The notes under the pieces were generated by a model, which was given only the letters and a program-made list of their open reading frames with translations, ran no database searches and had not been told where the DNA came from. From Hymenopus coronatus (lineage: Eukaryota; Arthropoda; Insecta; Mantodea; Hymenopodidae), in the NCBI GenBank assembly GCA_030762935.1, contig CM060900.1:288961784-289025783 (forward strand): 64,000 nucleotides of DNA, in the 5' to 3' direction. Every line of letters starts with the position of its first letter. The stretch's first letter is position 1. A program made the translations under genes and the position numbers. Shown one piece after another: positions 1-11,689 of the stretch.

Positions 1-578
1 CCTTTTCTATTTTCTTTAACCCTATACTGGCAGTTTCTACATCTACTATGTAGTCCTATTGTATGAATAACTCATGCACATTTTCAGGCCTTTATTTAAG
101 AAATCCATCTCTTCTTGATTAAACGTAAATTTAGAAAGATTCAATACATTTTTCTGTTCTGGTACTGGTTTCTGTTTCTTTTGTTTTTTGCACCCAAAAC
201 ATTTGTAACAGAGCTGCCTGATTTTCTTTTTTTGTATTGTTGATTTTTTTCTTCGTCCATTTATAGAACTATGATTTTTTTCTTTAGTTTTCTATTAAAA
301 TACCCTAAATGACCATTCTTACAAAGAAAATAAGAAATAAATATTCCTGTGTTTTGGTTGCACCTTTTTACCAATTTCAGCCCCTTTTTCTTCTTGTTTC
401 ATTTTCAGCACCTTTTTTACACTTTCCTCCCAGAATTGATCTCTTGCCATTTTTTTCTATGAAAGTTAAAAATTGGTGTTTAAAATAAATGGGTAAATCT
501 CCTGCTTAGTAAATGAAAGTGAAAGCTGTATCAGTGCTAAAGCAAACAACCCTAATGATGAGGATGTTGCAATGAATA
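1..578. other. AT-rich DNA with no recognised gene
   Basis: I see only short frames and T-rich runs here. No domain, RNA gene or repeat that I can name begins before the SINE relic at 579. Confidence 0.5.
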
Positions 579-822
579 TTTTTTTAGTAGTCCTTAATGC
601 CCGCTCTTAATACATATAGCAGCACAGGCAGTGGACACTAATGATACACAATATGAAATGACAGTTGGGAAATTAAATGCTCCAGACCTAAAATTAGGGT
701 ACCTTTTCCAGCATCATTTGTGAGGACTGAGAAAATTCTGGAAAAAATCCCATGTCAGAGAGGATGGTCCTGGGATTTGAGCCCAAATGTGAGCCTCAAA
801 CTTTGCCATGGACCCATCTAGT
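579..822 (-). repeat. Old full-length SINE-1 copy (tRNA-derived)
   Basis: Read on the minus strand, this runs from a degraded tRNA-like head through a body to a tail ending in poly-A (seen as T at 579-585). The head has a B-box-like GGCTCAAATCCC. The tail matches the fresh SINE-1 at 42547-42789: both carry a 'tgtatcat.agtgtc' stretch, a 'cactgcctg/caccgcctg' step and a 'gcgggc.ttaa..actac' end. It is clearly more diverged than the 42.5-kb copy. I could not fix a target duplication. It is non-coding and would have depended on a LINE for movement. Confidence 0.7.
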
Positions 823-934
823 GCAGTATAATAAACACAAATCTATTACTGACTACAAACAAAATATAGACTACTTTTAACATTCCTTTTCCACATACAG
901 TATTTAATGTAGTGAAGGAAGTGCAACCTAACAG

Positions 935-1420
935 AAAAAAAATCTGATATGTTCCATTCCCATGATTTTCTCTACCTATTCCACAGACAAATTATTCTTA
1001 AAAAAGATTATTCTTTTATACCTTTTTGTCTATCTCTTACCATTTGCCAGTAACACAAAATTCATCTGGACTGAAGAGGTCTTCAGAGGCTATTCCCAAA
1101 AACTTCCAAGGTAAATATTTTGTCATAAAAATAATTTAAAATATATGGTATTTAAACAAAATCATTAGAGCCAGTTTTTAGAAAATAACATTTTTTGAAA
1201 AATGTTCCTTGTAGAGGGTAGTTTGGGGTGGGGGAATTTTGCTGAAATACTTCACGTTGCAACCAACTTAAAATAAAGAAATGGCACCTGGATTCAGGGG
1301 ACCCTAAATCATGTATTTCTGATGAAATCTTAGTATTGAATTTTTGGGTGGAACACAATACTTTCTCTAACTGCTATGTAAAAGGTACATATAAACTAGA
1401 GAAAATAAAATATGAAATAC
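935..1420 (+). repeat. Dispersed repeat X, short diverged copy
   Basis: The ordered landmarks of repeat X are present: 'gttccattc.catgattttctctac', then 'tgtctatctcttac', 'agagccagtttttagaaaa', 'gggtagtttggggtgggg', 'caggggaccctaaat' and 'ttttgggtggaa'. The same landmarks occur in the same order at 60.6-62.1, 32.4-33.2 and 36.5-38.4 kb. Compared with those copies, most of the front module is missing. The family is unidentified; no coding capacity is visible. Confidence 0.7.
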
Positions 1421-1790
1421 TGAAAATGATCCCCTTTAACAAGTTTTCTATATGAGTGACTTTAATAGTATTGTGTTCTGTGACATTTTAGGCAGAGTTT
1501 TTGATAAATGAGTGAATTTTGCATCAGAATATGTCATGCTGTTGGCTTTTGTAATTTTTGTACTGAAAATTCCCATTTAAAATATTCACTTTTTTTGCAC
1601 ATTTTTCAAACTAAATTAGGACACCCTACTTTAACCTTATTTTACACCTAAAATTCCTAGCTCAAGACATTAAATGTATTGGTGTGCCCTTTTGCATTTC
1701 TAAGTTTTCTTAAGATGGATTTTCTTTGACTACTTTTTGTTTTTTAAGTTTAACATCCTTTAACCAGGTAGATAATATCAGAAAATGAGA

Positions 1791-1968
1791 GGATGAAATA
1801 ATGCTCAAATAAGCCTGAGATCCATGGAACATCGAGAACATTCATCTTCTCAGGATAAGGAAAAGCCTTGAACAACTATTCACCCAAGCCAAGATTCGAA
1901 CTTGGGATCTCTTCAATGTGAGGAATTCTACCCCTATACAACAATATTTTGTCCTCACTGTTGAGCCA
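1791..1968 (-). repeat. SINE-3 copy
   Basis: On the minus strand there is a tRNA-like head with a B box resembling 'agttcgaatctt'. It is followed by 'cctgagaagatgaatgt' and 'catttgagcat.atttca'. The same blocks occur in the same order on the plus strand at 24446-24670, where target duplications prove retroposition. Ends are approximate. Confidence 0.7.
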
Positions 1969-3719
1969 ACACCAGTAATTGAACTTCACCACTGTACACA
2001 CTTCAATATCTTAATCTCTTAATTATTTTTGTCACTTCACCAGGGTATTTATTTCCATATGACAACAACATCCAATCATGAATGTTGAAACTTTAAACAT
2101 TTTCTGATGCATTTATAAGTTGTTACCTTCATATCCAGTAAGTTAGCATTAGGAAATAACTTTTAATTCCCCCATGGTGTGGTCTTTATAACATAGACAC
2201 TCTGATGTCTTTTATTTCATTTGCATGCCCCAATCAATTTGTAGAGTTTTGCCTACCTTTATGAAAAAATGATTGTTTTTTAGCATCACTGTCATTGAAA
2301 TTCTTGGCACTATAGACAAAAGTAGCTTTCCTTTTGCTTATCATTGCTGTATACATAAGAAACTTAGCTCATCCTCCTATTCTACCTATTACCCCCCTTA
2401 CAATGAGGGGTAGTGAAGTATTTCCAATTAAAGGGTATGTTATTTTGTCAACTCATATCAAATAAGAGCTTTACTATGAATTGGTTCTTAAATTTTGATT
2501 AGGGTTCATTTTTCCAACTAATGGCTTTAATTTCATTTATTTCTGTGGACACAAGCCTATGGTCTCGTAGAAATAAATGCCAGAACAGTATTTATTTCCT
2601 TTTTGTTTCATCACTGCATATAAGAAACAATTTTGCATTCTCCTCTAAGCAGCTATAGTTTGAAATGTGCTGCTACAACTCCAAAATCATTGAACTTTAT
2701 TCTGATGTTCACAGATATAATTGAATGCAAAATCCCTTTCCAGAATTCTGATATTAGGGTTTGCTTTATCTGGTTAAAATGCATCAGTCTGAATTTGTTT
2801 CAAGTGAATATGCTTCACCATGCTTTCAAATTCTTCCTTTAGTTCTGCTGTACATTCATAATTTCACATTGCAATCTCCCATTATTTCTAAGTAACTGGC
2901 ACAGATATCTATGACATGGATTGTTTGCACATTACCACATTTTCCACATTCACCAATACAAAATAACAAAGCTAAGCTGTTATAACAGAGAACATAACTT
3001 CAGGATTTCTGTGATTTCTGGGATACCTTGAGACTTACTAAAACAAAAAATGTTACAAATAAGTATGACATTTGTATTGATCATGTCTTTTAGAAAAATA
3101 TATTTTTCGTCATCCATTTCATTTTAGGTCCATGTGCTGTATGCACCACTTTTGGGTGGTAGAAATATTCTTTTATTTTCATTTATATCTGCTTTTCTGT
3201 TAAAACTGTATCTTTCCTTTAGTATGATAGTTTAGCAATTCCGTTCAGTACAAATTTTATAGCTTGCAGTTTTTCTGTTAGAGTGAAAATGGAAGTGATT
3301 TGTATCACCTTTTTACAGCTTTACTAAATAATTGAGGTGCTCTTGCTTTAAGAACTAAAACAACAGTTCCAACTTGCATTTTTTCTTGAGCTTTTCTATA
3401 ATAATAAATATGCTTCCACTCTCCTTTTCTGCAATTCTCTCTTCCTTTTTAACCATGTTGGTATAATTTTCCTTTTGCTTGTTTCTCATTACCAGAATCC
3501 TTTCTTAATTTTTTTTCTTTCACTCTTTTCTTTGCTCACTTTTTCTTATACCTTAAGTCTCTTCGGGAGTGTTTCTTCCATTAGATTTCTAAATAACTAA
3601 AAGAATTCTCAATCAATTAATTCACTGAACTAACTACATACACAACTACAAACAGAATGGGGGTTACTCAAATGCAGTTTACCTCCAATTTGCATTAACC
3701 AGTTATACCAGTATGCAAG
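1969..3719. other. Unassigned T-rich DNA
   Basis: There is no recognisable gene. Two similar segments, near 2323-2372 and 2597-2645, share 'tttcctttt.gtt.atca' and 'ataagaaac' blocks, suggesting an old local duplication of about 275 bp offset. The minus strand near 3360-3560 is purine-rich and has lysine-rich frames, but I recognise no domain in them. Confidence 0.4.
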
Positions 3720-3843
3720 ATTCTCATTTCCATTCATGACTATTAAAATAATTTCAGATTGTCCCATTTTCAACTGATCTAATTCTCATTTCCATTCATG
3801 ACTATTAAAATAATTTCAGATTGTCCCATTTTCAACTGATCTA
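3720..3843. repeat. Perfect 62-bp tandem duplication
   Basis: Bases 3720-3781 are repeated base for base at 3782-3843, starting 'attctcatttccattcat' in both copies. There is no sequence between them. This is a recent local duplication with no coding content. Confidence 0.95.
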
Positions 3844-4699
3844 ATAAAAGAATCAATAATTTATTTCAAATTACACTATCTTACGTATCTAAAAAGATTA
3901 ATATACTAGACATTTTCAAGGAATTAAGTAACTTTTTCAGACACATCCCATGCATTACATGCAGTGTCTCCCATGCATCACAGCTTAAAATAGTTCATTA
4001 AATATAAGTCTGGTAATTCATAAACCTGAATTATTGTTCACAAATGTACTTAACCATATCAGCTAATAACTTGACTCCTTGAAATTGCCTTTTCAACACA
4101 ATTCAGAAAAAGAAAAATAAGTATAAATGTGGAATTTGTCCAATTCACATGTATTGTGTGTGCACTTTGTGGAAAATTTTAACTAGCTGTAAGAGTCAAA
4201 ATGTTAATTCTTTTTCAAGCCCAAATAATGAGGTAAAGTAAATATTTGCAGGTTTCTGCTAATGCAAGTTTAGTAATTAGGAGCATTAGCATATCCTCCA
4301 GCATCCTGTGCATCACACAGAGCATTACTGGCAAACCAAAAACTGCAGAAAAATAAATGGACAGCAATATGTAACACCGCACAAAAAGCAATATCACCTA
4401 TAACATGTTTCAACCTTAATGGACAGTATGGAGGTAAATGGGATATCTCTGTCTCCGTCAAACACAAACACATTGCCATTAGCATTGTCCCCTTCTGCAT
4501 TTGCCAAGTTGCTAATAACATGATATAAATATTCACCTGCTGTGAAGTCCAGCTCTAAACACATTATCATATGCAGAATATATGAGTCGGCAAGTTCTTT
4601 CAACATCAAAGTTGCAATTGTTACATCTGCATGAGTGTGTGAGTCAGCAAGTTCTTTGACATTGAAGTCATGGTTTACTAACACCAGAGTGGGTTTATG
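3844..4699. other. Unassigned DNA with a small imperfect repeat
   Basis: No gene is recognised. A block of about 29 bp beginning 'gagtc.gcaagttcttt' occurs at 4584 and again at 4641. It gives minus-strand frames a repeated ELADS peptide, which I do not regard as evidence of a real protein. Confidence 0.4.
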
Positions 4700-5011
4700 A
4701 CACCTGCATTGGTTTGTATGTGTAACTGCTTCTGGAAGTTCCCTGTCACGAGATCGTCAGGTATATAAGAGAACAAGCCCTACAGAAAGTTCAGTTCTCA
4801 ACTGGGAATGCATAGCGTGCAGCAGCTGAGTGAGTTTTGATGGGAAATTCAAAGCATGTAGTAGTGGTCGCCACTGCAGCCAGCATAGAAAGGAAACTAT
4901 ATGACAGAATTGTCATGGAGGCACCAAATAAGGATGATGCTTTGAAAACAAATTTTTATTTGTAATCAGAGGAACACATAAAGGGTGTGCTGGAATGGAG
5001 TTTTTGTTACA
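4700..5011 (+). promoter_or_regulatory. Right part of a probable Ty3/gypsy 5' LTR
   Basis: A TATA box, gtatataaga, lies at 4761-4770. About 250 bp downstream the sequence gives way to a primer-binding-site-like motif and then to gag-like reading frames. That order is expected of an LTR retrotransposon leader. The left edge of the LTR is not defined and I found no matching 3' LTR, so the LTR call rests on position and motif order. Confidence 0.45.
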
Positions 5012-5030
5012 GCGGTGTCAGGAGCGAAAT
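5012..5030 (+). other. Primer-binding-site-like motif
   Basis: The motif 'cggtgtcaggagcg' lies just after 'ttgttaca'. Many gypsy elements have a TGGTGTCAG-type sequence at this position, where a host tRNA primes minus-strand synthesis. The first base differs from the usual T. The assignment depends on the LTR edge being at about 5011. Confidence 0.4.
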
Positions 5031-5039
5031 TTATTGTAA

Positions 5040-6180
5040 CAATAGTGAAATCAAGGCAATGAAAATAGAAATAAAATCTGGAATGAAAAAAATGGACATC
5101 AAGATGGAATCCTTAATGAATATCAGAACTGAGATGGAATCCAGGCTTTTAGGAAATCAGAACCCAGATAATGACTGTGAATAGTGCAAAGGAGATGATG
5201 AGGACTAGATATAAAAATCAACAAACAACTGGCTGGCAATGGAAAGGACGCAGAAGGACTAGGGGGAAAAGATGGAAGAGCTTGGTGAAACAGTGAAAGT
5301 CCATAACCCTTGCCTGGAAGACATTGATAAACAACTTATTGCCCTGGAGGGAAGAGTCATTGGAAATACCAAAGAACTGAACATGATGGAAAATATGCTA
5401 GATGAAAGGCTGGAAGACTTGAAGGTTAAGACAGCAGTGCACAAAACAACATCCACATTCATCAAGCCACCCAAGCTCAACAGAACATCCACCTTCTCAG
5501 AGTGTTCCACCAACAGTTCACCGCAGATGTCATTCACAACCAATGGTTAGCAGAAGAGGAAGCCACATAGCTGATAGCAAACCTTCAGGGACAGGTGGCA
5601 GAAGCATTGAATGCAATTCCGTCAGCAATGTCCAGAGAGATCTGAAAGGTCCTCGAGGACCGTTTCAGGAGCCATCACCTAGCTGCAGCCTTCCGCAATC
5701 AGCTTAAATTGAGGCTGCAACAACCAAGGGAGATGATGCAGGAGTTTACCCTGGTGATTGAACAGATGGTAACAAAGCCCGGGTGAATTTACCACCTAGT
5801 TATGTGTCCCAGGAAGCTGACTACTATTTTGTCAAGGAGTTGCATGATGCTAAGACATGAAAGCACCTGAGGCTCGGTGACTAGAAGACCATCCATGAGG
5901 TGTTAACAGCAGCACTAAGGATGGAGGCAGCCAAGATTACAGCTGTGCTGATCTCGAAGACAAGGAGTATTCACTATGACATGGCCAGAGAAACAACCCA
6001 GATATAATGACAAACTTCAACTGGTGTGTGCTAAGGATGTGGCCTAACAGGACACCTAGAGAGACACTATTCATGACAAAGCCAATGAGCAGGTGGAAGA
6101 CAATGGAGGGGCACATCAGGGCCCTCACCATCAACACTTTGAGTGATGATGCATGCCCTAGAAAGAAAAATAGACGACAG
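5040..6180 (+). pseudogene. gypsy gag relic
   Basis: Fragments of an acidic, heptad-like gag N-terminal part can be read. One open stretch at 5272-5550 contains MEELGETVKVHN and later FIKPPKLNRTSTF. Further on, near 6020-6065, the pattern C-x2-C-G-x2-G-H-x4-(C to Y) can be read with frame changes. This is a nucleocapsid zinc knuckle whose last cysteine is replaced by tyrosine. Gag would have packaged the element RNA in cytoplasmic particles. There are several stops and at least one frameshift. The start codon is not certain. Confidence 0.65.
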
Positions 6181-6289
6181 CCTCATCACAGATGGATACA
6201 GGGGCAGCCGTCACAGGTAATCAGGCCTGATGTGGTGAATAGCTTACCAACACAAACACTCAGTCAGCCCTATTAACTATTAACAGTGT

Positions 6290-9200
6290 CACACGACACC
6301 TTACCTGTGGAAGAAGCCCTGCTGAAGTTGACATTGGGATGGAACACTATAAACCCATGGGTATTTGTCTCGAGGGTGTCCAAGGATGTGATACTGGGAC
6401 CGGATGCACTCAGGATCCACAAGGTGATGGTTGAAGTCAGTCAGAAGGTTTTACGACTCGGCTGAGACAGGATGATGCTTCAAAGCCTCCTCGAACATCC
6501 GGGGATCTGCAGGGTGGTCCTGAGGGATGATTTAGTTTGCCTGCAAGAAGCAAGGTGGTGAAGGTGCATCTGTAGGGCCAATGTTCACAGAACCTTGTAT
6601 TGGACCAAAAACACCATTAAACAGATTATGTATTACCAGGGTATTGTTGCCTCGTCGGAAGGAACTGCCTGTGAGGGTGCTGAACCCATTGGACACTGAC
6701 CACGATAGCCATGCTGGAATGGGGTTAGGGAAGTGAGCACCAGCAGGGAGTGTATCGCCATGTGACAGATTCGACCAGTTAGAGCTGTCACAGGACTTGA
6801 GGCCTCAGCTGAAAGACCTGCTGAGGAGGACAGCTGATCATCTGACTATTCACAAATGGAGAGCATCTGGCATCTACTGAGACTATAGCAATCTGTCTTC
6901 AGCGAAGGGAGCAGCAATTATGGCTGCACTGACACGAGTACACCAGAATATCAACACCAGAAACGCCTAACCTATCTGGCAACTACTAGGATGTGTTACC
7001 CTGATGAGCAAGCAGAGGTACAGTACATGCTGAAGAAGCTGAAATCTAGGGCTCATTGAAGAGCCTGACAGCGCTTGGTGCTTCCCTGTTATCTTGGTGA
7101 AGAAGAATGCTGTGCTACATTTCTTGACTACAGCAAGCTGAATGCCATTACCAGGAAGGACTTTTCCTTTACCCTGGACACACTTTCTTGCCCAATGATT
7201 CTCGACTTTGGACTTGATTCAGGATACTGGCAAGTGGCCCTAAATCCCAGAGATAGAAACAAGACCACATTCTCAACTGGCCAAGGGCTTTGGCAATTTA
7301 CAGTAAAGCCCTTTGGTCTCTGCAATGCACCAGAAATCTTCCAGCGCCTCGTGGAATCAGTGATGAGAGGATTGACTTAAGATGCCTGCCTGTTATATTT
7401 GGACATAATTAGCCAAAACTTTGAGGACCTTCTCAGAACCCGGCAAAGACTAACCTGAAGCTGAATGCAAAGAAGTGACACCTCTTCTGCAAGGAGGTGA
7501 ACTATTTTGGCCACATAGTCTCACCATCTGGGCTGACCATGGACTGGAGATGGTTTAAGCAGTGAGCGATTGGCCTCACCCGAAAGACAAACGAAAGCTG
7601 CAAAGTTTTATGGGCCTATGCAGCTGCTACTGCCAATTCAACAGAAGTTTCTCCATCACCTAGAGGAAGAGCATCCGTCACATCCTGGTGATAAAAGGCA
7701 GAGAGTGTGTTTCAGATGCTTAAGTTAGCACGCACCGATTTTACAATTTCCAAAACCTGGTAGGGACTTTATTGTGGGCACAGACACCAGCATTGGAGAC
7801 ATTCTATCCCAGCTCCAGGATGGCTAGAAGTGGGTAATAGTCTCCTACAACAAGACACTCTCCAAGGCAGTAAAGAACTACTGCGATCTCCAGAAAGAGG
7901 TCCTGGCAGTAGTAAAAGCACTGGAGTACTTCCACCTGATGACTGACCACTACACCCTCACCTGGCTGCTGAGCTACAAGAACCTGGAGAGTCAGACAGC
8001 CCATTGGATCCAGAGGCTCTAAAGTACTTCACATCAGATCAGAAAGGAAGGACCCACAACAATGCAGATGCCATTTCATGGCACACCTGTCCAAAGGAGA
8101 GCGGCCACTATATGACGAGGAGAAAGAGCTCACCGTAGCTATGTGTCAATTCAGCAATGCCTGTAGCTGAATGGGATACTGCAGGCCTTAGGAGGGAGCA
8201 GCTGGCAGACCCAAACTTGAGACTCCTGAGAAGTAGAGGCAGGGACTAGACTGAACTGGGAGAACATTGCACCCAGGAATAGTGTGTAAATGTCCTACTG
8301 CGACCAATGTGACTCATTGAAGATCAAGGATGGAGTACTCATCAGAGTGTAGGAATTACCTGATGGAAATACCCAGAGAGAGCAGCTAATCCCCCCTCGG
8401 AGTAAGGTTGCGGAAGCCCTGGAGGAAGTACATGCGAAGACTTGGGAAGATATTTGGGACCCAACTGAAGCATTGACTAGCTGAGACTATGGGGCTGACA
8501 CTGAGAGGTGGTACAGCAAATGTCAGATGTGTGCAGCAAGTCACATCCCAGAGACCAGGATCCAGGTTGCATGCAACAGTATAACATGGAATGCACAATA
8601 TTTGAAGTAGCTGGGCCATTCCCTGTATCAGACAGCATCAATAAGAATCTGTTGTTCACTATGGATTACTTCACCAAGTGGCCAGATGTGTATGCCATCC
8701 CTAACCAGGAGCCAAAGACAATTGTGAACTGCCTGGCAGAAGAATTGTTTTGTTGCTAAGGGGTATAGGTGGAGCTGCACAGTGACCAAGGCACCAACTT
8801 TGAGTCCAACCTGATGGAAGAAACTCTGAAGTGACTTGGAGTGCACAAGACCCGCAAAACACCTCTCCATCCATAGGCAGTCAGCATAGTTGAGCAGTAC
8901 TTCAAGACTCTAGAAGAACATTTGAGGAAGGTGGCCAATCACCAGAGAGACTGGGATGTGAGGGTTACACTTTACTTGTTAGCCTACCACTCTTCAATCC
9001 ATGCCACCACCAGGTTGACACCAACCAATGATAATTTGCAGGGAACTGCAGGCACCATGCGACCTGATGTTTGGGAGTCCTCATGAGGCAGAACAGCCAG
9101 TAGTCAAGAATCTTATAGACTGGCTTCATGACATGCACGAGATGGCACGTTAACACATCCAGATAGCAAGCAACCAGATGAAGATCTGTTATGACTGTCA

Positions 9201-9356
9201 GGCCAACAACTGAGGTTGTGACCATATTGTCCTACCTGGACCAAGGGATGCTATCCCAAGCTCCAACAACCATAGGAAGGGCCATACTTTGTGGTAAAAG
9301 GAATAAATGTCATCTACTGCATCCAGAGGCTGGCAGTACACCTGGATCATCTAGCC
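6290..9356 (+). pseudogene. gypsy pol relic (PR-RT-RNase H-IN)
   Basis: A protease-end motif, KDVILGPDAL, lies near 6390-6410. RT begins near 7050 with LIEEPDSAWCFPVILVKK. It then gives the long open stretch 7075-7380, containing LDYSKLNAITRKD, DSGYWQVALNP, FSTGQGLWQFTVKPFGLCNA and FQRLVESV. The expected YLDDII has lost one Asp (YLDII near 7392). RNase H starts near 7768, with its Asp-Glu-Asp set still visible in GTDTS, DLQKEV and MTDHYTL. The integrase core, 8508-9000, shows AGPFPVSDS, MDYFTKWPDVYAIPNQEP, LHSDQGTNFES and EEHLRKVANHQRDWD. The gene once made the enzymes for reverse transcription and integration. Many stops and frameshifts make it dead. Confidence 0.9.
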
Positions 9357-9529
9357 CAGGCATCGCAAATTTTGGTCTCGCGCGCCTGACCTGTGATGCA
9401 ACTTCGTCACATCATCCCTCTCTGTCCTCAACTCCTTCCCCTAGTTTTGGCAGTGATATCAGTGGTGGTTCGTCTGTTATTTAAATAGTGTGAGTACTAC
9501 TACCAGAACTATTTTCAAAACCACGGAAA

Positions 9530-11330
9530 TGTCCATTTAGAGCTGAATGGGAGAGAAATATTTTTTCAGCAGTCATGACAAGAATGTGAAATATTTATTG
9601 TGCTTCAAAGTATTAATGGGTTTCATCAGCAGTAATATGCAACGACATTATGTAAAATGTCACAAAGACATGCTGACCTGATATGTAAATTAAAATAGTT
9701 CATATGGTGACTTTATGCGAGATATTAGGAGCTTCCTATTCAAATATACCTAAGTTATAATAGCTTGATTTCCTATATAACTGTAGTTGTATTTTAATCC
9801 ACATAGTCAATTATTATAAGATTTTGTTTGTTTTTGTAAGGTAGGAACGGAAGGCAGCTTAAAGGAAGCATACACATTAGCAAATGTTACAGGCATGATA
9901 TTCAAACTCAGACTGTGATTCAAAACCAACTGCTTGCAAGCTATTATGTAGCTTGGAAATCGGAAAAGCAATGAAACCTTTTACAGATAGTTTATCAAAT
10001 CTTGTCTATGTGATGTTAATAAAATATGTAGTGATCAAGCAGATGTTTTTCAAAAGACACTCTTGTCTTCTAACACCATCAAGACTAGAGTGGTAAAAAT
10101 TGCAGAAATAGTTAAAAATGGTATTCAAAACAAAGTTAATGAGTTTGTAAACCACTTTTTACCACTGAATGAGACAACAGACATAAACTACAAGGCTCAT
10201 CTAGTAATTTATTCATGGAATAAACAAGAATGATTCTGTACACAAATATATTTTTCATCAAGTAACCCTTAAGGAATAAACAATGGGAGAAGAACTGTCC
10301 CAAGCATTGAAAAGTACAGCAGTAAAAAAAAAAATCTAGACTTGAAAAGATTGGTAACAGTGGCAACAGACGGTGCTCCAATAATTGGGAGAAAACAAGA
10401 CTCTGGTAGGAAGATCAAAGCAATTATTTAATGTGTTGCAAATTCCAGAAAATGTACCTTTTTTCCATTGTATTATCCTTCAGGAGGTACTCTATGGAAA
10501 GATTGTGAATGCAAAACAGGTAGTGGATGTTTTTAAGACTCTGGCAACTACCAACACCACCACCACCACCACCACATTATTGTTGTTCTTGTTGTTACCA
10601 TTATTATTATCATTATATTTATCATTATAATTATTATTATTATTATTATTACCAGTGGTAGTGACCATTTGGAATTGTTCATTTCACTATGGTCACTATA
10701 ACTCAACTTAGCTAATACAATATATGTAGGTATAATATTTCACAGAGACCAAATTCAGGAGGTAGACCAGGAAGATTGGGTTTGGGATTTGGCTTTCATA
10801 ACAGATGTTTTTGAATAAGCTGAACTGCTGAATTCAAGGTCGAGATCAGTGCATTGTTGACATGTATGATGCAGTGAAATCATTTTCCATGATAAACATT
10901 TGGAATGTGTAACTATAACAACATAAATGTTATAATTTTTCCTTCTCAGAAGTCACTCTCAAATGCATAAATATTGCGATACCCTGGAATTATTGTTTAC
11001 AGAATTTAGAGTTATACAGTTTTGTGATTTTGCAAACATGGAAAATGATTTTTCTCTTTTTGCAAATCCCTTTTATACATCTATAGTGAGCATAAGACCA
11101 CAGTTGCAATTTGATGTTGATCTCCAAGACAACAATTTTGTAAAAAGTAAGCTTAAGAAATGTGTTGCTTTGGAAGTATTCAAACATACTGGCTCTTCTA
11201 AATATCCGCGTCTCTGATCATTTGCTTCAGAATCGCAGCTATGTATGGTTTTACATACACAGTTTTCTCTAAATTAAACACATTGAAGTAAAGAAAAACA
11301 GCATGCCTAACTGATGCCAGCCTTCATGCA
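9530..11330 (+). pseudogene. hAT-A transposase relic (GTF2IRD2/ZBED-like)
   Basis: Fragments occur in the expected order. An N-terminal finger-like piece, FRAEWERN then MQRHYVKCHKD, lies near 9536-9700; only part of the BED zinc-binding set survives. Next comes a central catalytic region with VATDGAP (near 10362-10382), MGENKTLVGR and FHCIILQEVLYGKIVNAKQV (10385-10530). The C-terminal part is MHKYCDTLELLFTEFR through ENDFSLFANPF to LEVFKHTGSSKYPRL (10963-11217), and a weak dimerisation-domain remnant follows to about 11330. These resemble hAT transposases related to GTF2IRD2, FAM200 and ZBED5 proteins. A CACC/ATT microsatellite interrupts it at about 10556-10652. It cannot encode an active enzyme. 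Confidence 0.85.
10556..10652. repeat. CAC then ATT microsatellite
   Basis: A short (CAC)n tract is followed by TTATTG/TTATTA triplets. It lies inside the hAT-A transposase relic and breaks its frame. Confidence 0.85.
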
Positions 11331-11689
11331 CAATTAGCACTAACTACCTATGAGTCAACTGGAGAGTGTCGTCAATATGTCCAAGTGGAAAAAGTGAAAT
11401 AAAATACAGATAATATGATGCAATACCCTAAAAAGGTTTCATTCTTTTGTTATTTCATTGTAATGAATACTATTAAGCAGCACGTGTGTGATAGTGATGG
11501 TCACATGCCACTACTGTCTCATTTACTGTGCCCACCCCTGCCTTCACTTTGTGCATGGCTCGTAGTATCTGTATTGTATCATGAATTTGTGACGTTTTGC
11601 AACCTCTGATCTAGCCCATTACGATACAGAATGACCAGTCCTAAGGAGAGAGCAACGCGACTATGCACTGCGGCCGCAATCAAAGGAAG

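Larger units (their letters stand above)
9357..11608 (+). mobile_element. hAT-A transposon inserted in gypsy pol
   Basis: The element is flanked by an exact 8-bp duplication, 'atctagcc', at 9349-9356 and 11609-11616, the size made by hAT transposases. Its terminal inverted repeats are imperfect: the left end starts 'caggcatcgcaaattttgg', and the right end read inward starts 'cagaggttgcaaaacg'. They agree in CAG, one T and GCAAA. The length is 2252 bp. A degraded transposase lies inside in the same orientation. Removing this segment and one target copy rejoins the gypsy reading frame, so the hAT arrived after the gypsy. Confidence 0.92.
4700..11660 (+). mobile_element. Ty3/gypsy LTR retrotransposon relic, split by a hAT
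   Basis: A degraded gypsy element can be followed in order: leader, gag with a CCHC knuckle, protease, reverse transcriptase, RNase H and integrase. At 9357 the coding sequence is cut by a hAT transposon. It resumes at 11609-11640 after the second copy of the target duplication 'atctagcc', where the C-terminal HLDHLA-type motif continues. There are stops and frameshifts throughout, so it is inactive. Neither a 3' LTR nor a polypurine tract is recognisable. The 3' end runs into copia sequence near 11690, so it was probably truncated. Confidence 0.85.

Noticed and set aside
3720..3843. CRISPR-like repeat
   Set aside because: There are only two units, no spacers and a eukaryotic context. The same holds for the other tandem repeats in the window.
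4394..4684. 96-codon minus-strand frame with repeated ELADS
   Set aside because: The repeat comes from an imperfect 57-bp DNA duplication. There is no domain, and a second overlapping frame is equally long.
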